From NCBI RefSeq assembly GCF_021130785.1, contig NC_060211.1, forward strand, positions 28,691,001 to 28,755,000: a DNA stretch of 64,000 nt, read 5' to 3'. Numbering within the stretch: the stretch's first letter is position 1; each line of letters opens with the position of its first letter. This document shows positions 12,857 to 23,129 of the stretch, piece after piece. The DNA comes from Homalodisca vitripennis (taxonomy: Eukaryota; Arthropoda; Insecta; Hemiptera; Cicadellidae). The notes under the pieces were generated by a model, which saw only the letters and a list, made by a program, of their open reading frames with translations, was not told where the DNA came from and did not search any database. The position numbers and the translations under genes are program-made.

Positions 12857-12860
12857 ATAG

Positions 12861-13711
12861 GTGTATGAAGTGTGGTATTATATTTTTTATAAAATAATTA
12901 ACATATAGGTGTATGAAGTTCTTTCTATGCCATTTAAAGTGCTTAATAATGTTCCAAGTATATTTTCAACCACACATTACCCTTTATGTTGAAAAATTAT
13001 GTTTACCTGCCTACAACTTCCCTACTTCTCTTCCCTTATATCAGTGGTGTATCCGGGAAAGGGGCCATAGGGGCTCTGACCCCCTTCGAGATTTTGAAAA
13101 GATTTTTGTATGCAAAAAACTATCATTCTCGTAATGTAACTATAAAAAATCAAATTAATAACTTTATAAACTAAACTCTGAATATGAGTAAATTTCTTTC
13201 TAAAATTTTAATTTTTGTTGTAGTGAATTGCATCATTTCCTGCTTTTAACAATAGTAAACTAAAACTCAGGTAGCCCTGTCCGATATTTAACACTAGATC
13301 TAACATTACCTTACATTCACATTTAAATACATTCATGCTGGAATTTAACAATATCAATTACAAAATCAGCAATAGTTTGAGGTAAATTGGTTTTCTAAAA
13401 CAATATTTTTCACTGGGAGTTGGTTAAAATCGAAGGAGTTAAAAATTTTTATTACTGAGCATTTACAATACAGTGTTTTTAGAATAGATCCATTCCAATA
13501 GAGTACTTTGAAATTTTAATGCTTTAGATATAAACATTCAAATCTCTGGGAAGTATTTATAGGTCAGAAATAACAGTAGACTACGGTAGTTAAATTTCAG
13601 AAACTGTTGTAATTCTCAAAACCTCTCAGTGTTCCCTCCTGCATTAATTTTCAGTGAAGGATGTCCGAGTTATGATGTAGTCTTGGTGTAAAATAGATGC
13701 CATTTTTTCAG
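12861..13711. other. KCNQ intron with a duplicated flank and one hAT-like end
   Basis: Bases 12872-12908 repeat the left flank of the 4.1-kb element (8702-8739), each copy being followed by GTGTATGAAG. A tandem duplication of about 50 bp therefore seems to have existed before the element inserted. At 13044 CAGTGGTGTATCCGGGAAAG resembles the left end of the small hAT-like element at 47029, but I found no matching right end. The intron ends with TTTTTTCAG at 13703-13711. Confidence 0.45.
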
Positions 13712-13871
13712 TCATTAATGCTCCAAGTAGCTAAGAAGGCCAGTGTTCTGAAGAGACGAAAATCTCGGAACAAGATGGAACCACCGCAACCCCCACCGCC
13801 CCCTCCAGAGTGTAACAACCGCAGAGAGAGTGAGGGAGATGTGGTGTTTTACATTGAAGAGCCTAAGGCTG
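13712..13871 (+). CDS. KCNQ: KCNQ exon, helix A-B linker, first part
   Basis: The exon gives 53 codons plus one base. It starts in phase 0 after TTTTTTCAG and ends GCTG|GTGAGT in phase 1. It reads SLMLQVAKKASVLKRRKSRN, then a proline run (PPQPPPPPPE), then an acidic part ending EEPKAG. This is the poorly conserved linker between helix A and helix B, so the link to the channel rests on phase continuity, strand and position. The basic KKASVLKRRKSR run would suit a phosphorylation or PIP2/calmodulin contact site, but that is inference. An alternative acceptor TAG at 13729-13731 would put the exon out of frame. Confidence 0.85.
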
Positions 13872-15894
13872 GTGAGTTTTCAGTGAAGATTTTGATGTAA
13901 ACCAACGAGATAACAAACTTTGCAATGAGAGTAAAGTCCAAAGAGACCGAGGTGAAGCAGGGGGCTTCAACCGACTGTAAATTATTCTAGCCAACTAGAC
14001 CACAAAAACACATATTTTTTTATTTATTATTTTAACTGCATATAAAAATGCTTTTGATTCAGTGTGTTTATAATACTAAATTTAAATTATGTTATTATTT
14101 TTTTAATTTGATCAAGATATCTTTATTGTCTTTAAGCACTTGACAATGCAATGGACAAGTCACTTTTTCTTATATCTAAAAGGCCTACTCCTATCACACC
14201 TTTAAAATCCCATAATACACCGCCTCTGCCTAACTCCGCCTCTTGAATAAAGGCATATTTCATTATCATTTTCATTTTCAATAAATGATAAATAGATAAC
14301 AATGCAAAAAATAAAAATTAACAATAAACTAGGTTTAATGCAGTTTAATATTTATAAACCGGACTGCTGAGTTCGCTTACAGAAAAAAACTTTTTGAGCA
14401 GCAAAACTAATTCTCAGTAACAGAAATAGATATAGGAGAGACAATTATTATTCATATCATCCATGTTACTAACTTTTCTGTGTCAGTTTAATACTGGAGT
14501 CAGTGGTAAAATTCTTTAACAAAGATATCTTATCAATTGTACCCAGCAGTGGATTGAGTATCTTTTTTAGAAAGGTCATTATAAAATAGTGAATACTAGT
14601 TTTATTTCATGTAACTTTGAAGAAGAATGTATGAATAAGTGTGGAAAAGAAAGTACAGATGTAAATATTGCAAGGAATTAACCACTTTTGGAAAAGCTTT
14701 CAAACTCTGTCAAAGGTTTGATATTGAAGGACTATTTACTCGTACCTTAAGCCTTTAGTTATTTATAGTACACTTCATCCTTAGTACTTAAAAGGTCATT
14801 TCTGGATCATAACATCTAACAGTTAATAGAGCAACATGTAATACTTTATAGCTCTTAGGTTTATGTGGCCAATGTCACTACTAACATCCAAGTTTTGTGG
14901 TAGACACAGAGTAAAAAATTTGGTAAAACAAATGTTAATTCTTGAAATCAGTCATCTTTCTAGATACTAAGCTGAAACTGTCAGTAATACGATCCAACTG
15001 TACAGGTGAGTTGAAAGAGGCGAAGCTTCATCATGATTGGCTGAAGCTTGATAAAATCCAACAACTAATATGACCTCTTTATCACAGGCCACCTACTTGT
15101 TGACCATTTAATGATATATTTCTGAAATTTCTCTAATCATCCTTAGATAGTACTCATAGTATATCCAAGGATACATACTTTGCTGATATTTGTTATGTTG
15201 AATTTTGTTGCGTCTTTGGTTTTAAAATGTATTCCATTTAGGCCGATGTTTCCATATATAATGACATTTCGTATGCCTAATGTGTTGATTTACATGTGTA
15301 GATATTACACGTTTTGTTTCCCCAATGACGACGAGCCACAACTGTATGAAATTTTGTAAATTCAAGATGTACACAGAGGAACCATGTCCTTACTGGTCCA
15401 CTTCAAAGAGTTCTTCAATTTTGGTGCTGACCTGAATACAATTTTGATATTTTATCTCCATAACATCCTCCATATTTTGTCAAAAAATCTTCATTAATCT
15501 GTGTAACATATAAAATTTTCTCTCTGTAATGTTCATTTGATATGTAGATTGCTTTATTAATTTATATATCCACTAATATGAATTTCCGGTCTGGATTATG
15601 ATGAGACTGAGCATCCAGATATCTGCTGACTTGTGTTACTTTCCTATATACTGAGGGTTATAGTCTCCCTTCCTAAGGATTGGTTTTTTTAGTACCTCCG
15701 GAGATATATTAAGGGCCTTGAGATGACTTGGGTTGTCTAGATTTTAGGATTAAATCATGATCTTGCCATTTCAACCATTTGGTATTGTATCTATGTAAAT
15801 GTTTCTGATTGTGATCCCAAGTATTTAAGTTTTTAGGTATAACCAGATAAAGCATATACATTAGATTTTTTACTGTGAATATAACTCAACATTG
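13872..15894. other. KCNQ intron, no gene seen
   Basis: AT-rich intron sequence. I see no coding exon, RNA gene or clear transposon ends in it. Confidence 0.4.
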
Positions 15895-16800
15895 CAAGCG
15901 TCTTTCTTCCAGTTCTGAATCCAGTGAGATGTAAGCAAGAGTGTGTGAGATAGAGATTTAACATGGTCATCGCTTATGTTTGAAGATATCTTGGTATCGA
16001 AATGAGAATGTGTGATGTAGAAATCTTCTTTCTTTCAGTTCTGAATGCAGTGAGATGCAAGCAAGAGTGTGTGAGATAGAGATTTAACATGGTAATCGCC
16101 AATGTTTGAAGATATCTCAGTATCAATGCAATGATGCAGGATGTTGAAATCTTCTTTTTTCCAGTTCTGAATTCAGTGAGATGCAAGCATGAGTGTGTGA
16201 GATAGACATTTAATATGACCGTCTCTTATGTTTGAAGATATCTCGGTATCAATGTAATAATGCCGGATGTTGAAATCTTCTTTCTTCCAGTTCTGAATTC
16301 AGTGAGATGTAAGCAAGAGTGTGTGTGAGATAGAGATATAATATGACCGTCTCTTATGTTTGAAGATATCTCGGTATCAAAGTAAGAATGTCTGATGTTG
16401 AAAGCCTCTTTCTTCCAGTTCTGAATGCAGTGAGATGTAAGCAAGAGTGTGTGTGAGATAGAGATTTAACATGGCCATCACTTATGTTTGAAGATTTCTC
16501 GGTATCCAAGTAAGAATGTCTGATGTTGAAAGCCTCTTTCTTCCAGTTCTGAATGCAGTGAGATGTAAGCAAGAGTGTGTGTGAGATAGAGATTTGACAT
16601 GACCATCACTTAGGTTTGAAGATATCTTGGTATCAAAGTAAGAATGTGTGATGTTGAAATCTTCTTTCTTCCAGATCTGAATTCAGTGAGATGGAAGCAA
16701 GAGTGTGTGAGATAGAGATTTAACATGACCATCTTTTGTCTTTGAAGATATCTCGGTAACGAAGTAAGATTTTCTGATGTTGAAAGCCAATTCCTACTGG
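15895..16800. repeat. Minisatellite, about 128-bp unit, about 7 copies
   Basis: The phrase CTTCCAGTTCTGAATGCAGT followed by GAGATGTAAGCAAGAGTGTG recurs at about 15906, 16035, 16160, 16288, 16416, 16544 and 16673, that is every 125-129 bases, with a broken eighth unit near 16780. Units vary slightly (Y at the end of the TCTGAAT phrase; TGTG insertions). The overlapping short open frames on the - strand (for example 16226-16444 and 16354-16572) are products of the repeat. The array lies in the third visible KCNQ intron. Confidence 0.93.
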
Positions 16801-17101
16801 GCTCAAACATAGTGTGCAGGGATGGAACTGTTTCCAATGACTCAAAGATATTTAGAGACATTTTAACATCAAGCCAAAGTCTTTGTTGATGTGCCAATCT
16901 TAGGTCTCCTGGTGAGGCGGACTAGGATGCAGAAATTAGAGAATGTCTTTTTAAAACCACCAGTTTTAGGTTAACTGTTTAAATTCAAACTATATTTACT
17001 TTATAATAATTTTTATCAATACATTTCTATCATACTTTTAATTTATTTGTTTTAATGATGAATCTCAGTTTGCGTAGATATAACCCAGAATGATGTTGCA
17101 G

Positions 17102-17228
17102 GCACACCAAACAGACTGAGGCGAGAGGGTGGGGGGAGTGGGCGGGGTTTCGTCAGTCAAACCAGCAGCGTCACGGAAGTTGCCAGTGACGAAATGGACA
17201 TTGAGATAGAACCGGAGAGAGTTACAAC
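17102..17228 (+). CDS. KCNQ: KCNQ exon, helix A-B linker, second part
   Basis: The exon takes phase 1 from the previous one (GCTG joined to GC) and reads AGTPNRLRREGGGSGRGF, then a serine/valine stretch, then the acidic DEMDIEIEPERVTT. The acceptor is GATGTTGCAG and the donor ACAAC|GTAAGT, leaving two bases for the next codon. The local GC content is clearly higher than the flanking intron. It is a low-complexity linker typical of the variable region before helix B. Assignment to the channel follows from splice phase and position between recognised exons. Confidence 0.85.
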
Positions 17229-17535
17229 GTAAGTTCATTACGATTACGATTTCATTACACAGTCTCATCTTATATACTGAAATTTGATATATCCACACCA
17301 TTCATTCAAGTACTCATTTGGTAATTTGAGATATGATGAATGACCTTCTTTCGCCATTTTCCGAACTTCTGTATTCTTCACCGTTTTGGAGACAGTGCAG
17401 AGAAAATACAAAACAAAAATATATCATATAAGAATTAGATTTGCACCCTTTTATTCTGTTCAAGCAGTAGTGTTGAGGATAATGGAGTAATTTTATTATG
17501 TACATGACTACTTGGGAGTAGAATCTGGTATCTTA
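17229..17535. other. KCNQ intron, no feature seen
   Basis: Short AT-rich intron stretch up to the piggyBac insertion. Nothing recognisable. Confidence 0.4.
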
Positions 17536-17539
17536 TTAA

Positions 17540-18937
17540 CACTTTTACCGTATCACCGGTCTGTGCGACCGGAGGGGAATTTCATTTTTCTGAAATTGGC
17601 ACTTCTGGTGTACGGTTGCCCCCTCCACGCTCAGTAGCTGTCAATTGGTTTCTCCTGAGCCGTTTTTCATTGGTTTTAGTTTGTCTAGGGCGTTTGACCT
17701 TGAATCAGTCCTGTTATTTTGTGTGCGCTACGGTCTACTGTACCGGACGATACGGTTACTGTAACTATTCTACCGGTCTGTCATACCGGGTGATACGGTT
17801 AAAGTGTGAATAGTTATTATGTGTTTATATATTATTGTTTTTATGTTTTATTATAACTTGTTATAGTCATGAGTGACTCGGAAATTTTAAGAGTGAACGA
17901 TGGAAGATTTAACGAGCGACTTTTACAACTCCTACATAACGTTGAAGGAGATGATAGTGACGATGAGCCTGTTGACGATTCGGATGAAGATCCAAACAAT
18001 GTAGTGTCTGATAACGAACTAAACCAAAGTGAAAGTGATGATAGTTTTGCTGTTGATGAACCCCAACTGAAAGATGAAGATGACATCCACTATAGTGTCG
18101 AAAATTATTTGGTTCAGGAATCTGAAGATGACTTTTTTGGGGGAAAGATGGTAGCGTATGGTGCAGAAAGGAGCCACCCAAGCAGCGCAGAACACCTCAA
18201 CATAACATTTTGAGGGGACCATTACCCGGGCCTACTGCAAGAGCAAGAGCCTTAGGTAACAATCCACTAATTACAAGACTTGAATTCATAAAACCTCTGA
18301 CCTTAAAACTTATAAAGCCTCACATGACAAGACGCCTAGAAATTCAAAATTTGCCAAGAGACATTAGACGCGTCATCACGGAGTACGTTGGAGAAACAGA
18401 AGCTGCAAATCCTAATGAATATGTTCCTAATGACAAACTGGAAAAAACGGAATACATGTTCCAAGTGCCCAGCTGCTAGGGAAAGAAAAACCAATTACAA
18501 ATGTATCAAATGCGGACAACCCATCTGTTTGGAGTGCAGCAGAAAGTTGTGCATTTCATGTGTTCAGAATATCTAAAATCTGTGGATACTTTTGTTGTAT
18601 GTACTTATGCCTTTTTTAGTTTTAATTGCTTTGGTAAAAATGTATGTGTATTTCTGATACTTGTAAATACAGATTTATACTATACCAGTATTCTAGAGTA
18701 TAATTGTCCATCGTAAATTCCCCAAATTATTAAATTTTGTAATTTTTTGCAATTATAAAAAATTAAAAAAATATTAATTGCAGTTTTTTTATCAACAGGG
18801 AATAATTGTAAATATATTTTGTGTTTAAATCTGAGCTAAACAACAAGAATAGCCCAAAAACAGCAAAAAACCTCCCTCAGGTCAGTGAGACCGGATGATA
18901 CTGTAAGCGATTGTAATTTCATGATACGGTAAAAGTG
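17540..18937 (+). mobile_element. Internally deleted piggyBac-type transposon
   Basis: The element is bounded by TTAA on both sides (17536-17539 and 18938-18941). It has a perfect 16-bp terminal inverted repeat CACTTTTACCGTATCA. Subterminal sequence repeats parts of the end: ACCGGTCTGT occurs near 17555 and again near 17773, and TGATACGGTTAAAGTGT at about 17791 is an internal copy of the terminus, as is common in piggyBac ends. Its transposase gene keeps only the N- and C-terminal parts. The element sits in a KCNQ intron in the same orientation as the channel gene. Confidence 0.92.
17869..18576 (+). pseudogene. piggyBac transposase with the catalytic core deleted
   Basis: ATG at 17869 opens a 114-codon frame with the usual acidic N-terminal region (runs such as DDSDDEP and SDEDPNN). 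A frame change near 18140, at a run of T and G, leads into KEPPKQRRTPQHNI, the phrase that normally precedes the catalytic domain. It is followed almost at once (about 18215) by sequence from near the C-terminus (LPRDIRRVITEYVGE). The DDD catalytic region, several hundred residues in intact members, is therefore missing. A last frame carries the cysteine-rich zinc-finger tail: CPAARERKTNYKCIKCGQPI, then CLECSRKLCISC. The gene cannot encode an active enzyme, though the zinc-finger tail is well preserved. Confidence 0.88.
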
Positions 18938-18941
18938 TTAA

Positions 18942-20029
18942 GTCAAGCTCTTACTCAATTCTTTCTCCTAGGCAGTCTTGTAAATTTTATAACCAAAACC
19001 AGAGCTGTGTAGGCTGCACTGTTTTAAGTACTCTTAGTTTAAAACTTAGTTTGTTTAGTTTGTTGTTAGTTTATTACTTAGTTTGTCCAGCTATTCTATA
19101 TGATTATAAAGTAGATAGGTTAAGAGATCTGTATCGTAAGTATTTGTATGGGAATGTTTCTATTTCTAACAACTGTAAACTTATAACAATATTTTATTAA
19201 GAAATATTTTTCTAAACAAAAAACCAGTTGAAATTATTAATAAATATTCCTGCTACAAAAAAATAAGATTTGACATATGGTACATTTGACAGACAACAAA
19301 TTAAATTTCAATTAATATATGGTAAGATAAAAGTTCATAATTGATAAATGTTTTAAAACAATTTCAAAAGGTTAATATAATTCTCAGAAGTTAATAAATG
19401 CAGAACAAAAATCTAGTTATGTATGAATTCAAATTTAAAATTCGTGGATTTTGTACTTTAAGGCAGAAGTATCAATATTTAATTTTAAAGATTGGAAAGA
19501 AATGTAATAATTATTAAATTTGGAATAATCAATCAAATACTATAGTTGTAAAGGAATGAGCTCACAGATATTGATAATGTGGTATGGTTACTTGTTGTTG
19601 GATGGTGATGACTCCGTTTCCTCAGATGGTGTTATCCAAATCAGGTACGATTTGTGATGATCAAAGAGTCAACTGGGATCTGCTACAATGATGTGAAGAT
19701 CTTTTAGATTTATAAGTTGTAGTTTACGTAGTGTTGGTTTTTGAAAAAAAAGTGGCACAAACCAGCAATGAAAGTACAATTAAATTTTTTTTCTTGGTAA
19801 TGGTTTCTTATATACAGAACAATTAAGTTTTTGACCAATTTTAAATATAATCAAAACCATAGAAACAATAGCAGAAAATGTTTTAGAACATTATGTAAAC
19901 AAACTTTTATCATCTGCAACTTTAATCCAGTTGACCTCATAAAAGCATTTTACTCATAAATAAAATGTCTTTTATTGCAAGCATTTCTCCGTTATATCTG
20001 GTTTCCAGAACAATTCTAGTTATTACTTA
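18942..20029. other. KCNQ intron, no gene seen
   Basis: AT-rich intron. The part from about 19550 to 19750 may be the 3' tail of the neighbouring - strand LINE, but I see no poly-A tail or target duplication to prove it. Confidence 0.35.
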
Positions 20030-21178
20030 TATCATTACTTACTACGCTACAAACTATTATAACCTAGGCTTGAACGATTCTTGGAACAAACATTATAAGG
20101 AACCCAGGGAGGCCATTGTACATAATCGGCCCAAAGTAGTAAAAGCCCTTATTGCCAGCTTTAAGTCTTACATGGGGAAATTGGAGCTGACGTTCTGGGA
20201 TCTCATCCCGAAACTTCAGTTATTCATGCAAGTACTGTCCCCAGTGACTATTAATTTTTTGAGCCACAAATATTATGAATCCTGCAAATAGTATCCATTG
20301 GAAACATTAGGCAGTATCTCCATAAGGGAACAAGTAATCATATTGTTATTATAAAATAACTACATGGATAATTGTGTTTTGTAGACCTTGAATTCTTTGA
20401 ACATTCTCCCAAAAAATGCCATTCCTATATGCAGGATAGCAATAATAAATTACTGCTACGACCAAGAACTAGCTGCAGTTTTGTTCTGGTAGCAGATTTC
20501 TGAACTTATACAGAAACCCCAGTCTTCACATAGCACATGGGCTACCGCGAGTAACATGATCCAGAAAAGACAAATCTTTATCTAAAACTACTCCGAGTGT
20601 CTACTTTGTTGCAAACGGACAAACTCTCGTCGCCAAGCTTAACCTCAATATCACTTACAAGGAGGATCTGCATTAAGTTTTAAGGTGCTACATGGAGAAC
20701 ACTGCACTTGCCTATATTAAGTTTCAGTTTATTATCGGTTGTCCATCTTAAAATATTGTTAAGGTCAGTGTGGATCAGAAATGTGACATCCGCTGCTAAC
20801 TTTGGCTCATAATGCAAATGCAGATACATCCACATACAGATAAGGTTCGCAATTCTGTATGGATCTAGAGAAGTCATATGTGTACAAATTGAACAGACAG
20901 GTCCAAGCTTCAGATGTTTCAATCCCCAGTTTTGCGTCCTGGCATCGGTCCTCCAGATATGATTTCACCACTCGATTTCCTATTCACCAAATCAATAATG
21001 ATATATTTTTTCTTGCAACAGTATCACATGGCTATTAGAATCAAAATCCTAAGAATAATGAAGTATCACTAGGGTGCTCAGTTTTCCTTTGACTTTAGCT
21101 TGAAAGAAAACTACAGAAAAGTTTACCAAGGCAGTGCATGTGTTGTGACCCATTCTAAACCCTGATTGAGTCATGGAA

Positions 21179-21248
<70 letters not shown>

Positions 21249-21720
21249 TAAATTGTATAAATGGCAATTGCCTTATTTGCGGAGCAAGTACTTTTTGCGA
21301 TTCAATGTTTATTAAAATTATATATATATATATATATATATATTCTTAGCATGTGTGAATTCTACAATTAGGCCGGTAACTAGCTTCTCAAAAATCTTGA
21401 AAGTGGCTGGAAGTATAGAGATTGATCTCAAATCTTGGGCACTTTTAGGGGTATTTGCCTTCGGCAGAGGGTAGATTATACTTATTTTCTAGCCTTGAGG
21501 AAATTCTCCTCTTTCTAGTAATTTATTAATGAGGTCTGTAATGGCTATCAATTCATATGGATTCACTCTTTCACCATTTGTATAGAGAGGCCATCATTTC
21601 CAATCACTGAAGATTTGATTTTATTCATTGACGATTTAATGTCACTGTCTGTCAAAAAAAGTAAAAATAAAATTATGCTATTACTCTCGTCTTTGTCTTA
21701 GTCTAAGGAATTAATCACTT
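20030..21720 (-). pseudogene. Jockey-like LINE reverse-transcriptase remnant
   Basis: Read on the - strand from right to left: IKSSVIGNDGLSI (about 21600), PLPKANTP with SISILPATFKIFEKL (about 21380-21470), QSGFRMGHNTCTALVN (about 21120-21180), KGKLSTLVILHYSKDFDSN (about 21020-21090; the reverse-transcriptase block with the first catalytic Asp), DLNNILRWTTDNKLKLNIGK (about 20700-20770), IEVKLGDESLSV (about 20620-20650) and FPHVRLKAGNKGFYYFGPIM (about 20110-20170). This is the normal order for a Jockey-type ORF2. Frameshifts and stops occur throughout, so it is inactive. The long + strand open frame at 19965-20291 is the antisense shadow of its C-terminal part. Confidence 0.8.
21178..21345. 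repeat. (AT)n microsatellites
   Basis: Two nearly uninterrupted TA/AT runs lie at about 21178-21245 and 21319-21343. They fall within the decayed LINE and produce a spurious Ile-Tyr repeat open frame on the - strand. Confidence 0.95.
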
Positions 21721-21951
21721 CAATGTTCACTTAATTTAATTCCCCATGTCAATGAAATACTTATTGATTTCATGTCCTCCCATTATTCACATGTGCCTAT
21801 GCTGATTAGCCACACTTTCACTTAATCACCATAAAAGAATCTGAATTGGACTGTACCAGTATCAAAATGCCAGGAATTAAAACTAATTGTTCTCTTTTTT
21901 TAAACTGTGAACAACTTTCCAACTGATGGAGAGTCTGGTGTTTTCTTGCAG

Positions 21952-22108
21952 GTTAACAGAAGTGCACAGGAATGCAATCAGAGCAATACGAAAAATAAAA
22001 TATTTTGTTGCGAGACGGAAATTCCAGCAAGCGAGAAAGCCCTATGACGTCAGAGATGTGATAGAGCAGTACAGTCAAGGCCATCTTAACATGATGGTCA
22101 GGATAAAG
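21952..22108 (+). CDS. KCNQ: KCNQ exon encoding helix B
   Basis: The exon completes a split Thr codon and reads [52 protein letters not shown]. This is the most conserved part of the KCNQ C-terminus: helix B, the second calmodulin-lobe contact, running into helix C. The family's [20 protein letters not shown] is complete. The acceptor is TTTTCTTGCAG and the donor ATAAAG|GTGAGC; it ends in phase 0. With the preceding exons the frame is continuous (160+127+157 bases is a multiple of three), which supports all three exon borders. Confidence 0.97.
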
Positions 22109-22255
22109 GTGAGCAAATATTCTTTAACCATTGTTTGTACAAGGTGTTTTAAGCATATCAAAAGAGTATACAATTTCTGAAATGTAAAAGATTTAATTGA
22201 AATGATTTATGAAGAGAAAGACTAGTTGTTAGTCTATCAGATCATCTTAGTTTTG
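22109..22255. other. KCNQ intron, nothing seen
   Basis: Short AT-rich intron segment up to the second miniature hAT copy. Confidence 0.4.
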
Positions 22256-22508
22256 CAATAACGTAGCCAAGAAATAATTTGGGGAGGAGGGTCAAGACAA
22301 CTGATCTTTTTCCAAAGTGGACAGAAAGTAAGGCCTCATTCCTTTAAACAATTCCTGACCCATATCTGTGTTGAGAACGATCTTTCAACAGTGCATGTCA
22401 GTAATACTGAATTATTTAAATAATAATAATCGTTCACTGAAAATAATTGAAGGAAATAAAGATTTCGGGGAGTCCGGACTCCTTGGACCCCCTCACTGGC
22501 TAGTTTAG
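22256..22508 (-). mobile_element. Miniature hAT-derived element, copy 2
   Basis: Reverse-oriented relative of the unit at 34-290. On the - strand it shows NDYYYLNNSVLLTCTVERSF then STQIWVRNCLKE, the eroded C-terminus of a hAT transposase, and ALL/SVHF-type sequence after the same internal deletion. The ends are GTAGCCAAG at the left and CTAGCCAGTGAGG (other strand) at the right. An open frame extends beyond the repeat to 22608, but the extra part is not recognisable. Confidence 0.6.
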
Positions 22509-23121
22509 TAGTGGAGTTTAGTCTCATATGCTGGCTGGGATGGTACTCAAAGAAAATGCGAAATGCAACATTCTTCTGCACAATCTTCAACTGAGTACGC
22601 TGTAACACGGTGACAGCAGATATCTGCTGTCCATCTGTGTCTGGAGAGACAAAACAACATCAAAACACAGCTTCACTTGGAGGAGCATCTACTCCTTCGC
22701 TCAAACTTGGTTTCCCAAGCAAGCCAGGTGCATAGCATAGGGGTGGTGCCTTTATGCCTTAGCAGCCAGTATATGTGACGGGAGGCATAGTTTTTGATAA
22801 CGAGAACAATCCGTTTTGACTCTGAGGAGCTACTCAATTCAGATTACGGAGAAAACCCTCATCTAGTGAGCAAGAGGACCACTTGAGCACAACAGGTAAG
22901 GAAGATTTCCTTCTTGTGTACTAAAGTTTTAAACATAAAGACTGTATAGTTCATAATATAATCATATTTGTTACACAATGTAAGCACTATAAGCACAATA
23001 CAAAAACACTTTCTCTTGTCAACTTTTTAAATTTTGTTGATGAAAAGGTACATTTGTTTCCTCAAAAGGGTTTTTTGTAGTGTTGATGTACTTTAAGATG
23101 TATACAATTACTTACATCTCA
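22509..23121. other. KCNQ intron, no gene seen
   Basis: Somewhat less AT-rich than its surroundings. It holds a perfect palindrome, CAGCAGATATCTGCTG, at about 22613-22628. There is no coding potential that I can support. Confidence 0.4.
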
Positions 23122-23129
23122 GAAATGTC

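Noticed and set aside
19965..20291. 108-codon + strand open frame
   Set aside because: The opposite strand carries the C-terminal blocks of the decayed LINE (PHVRLKAG...YYFGPIMYN), so the + frame is an antisense shadow.
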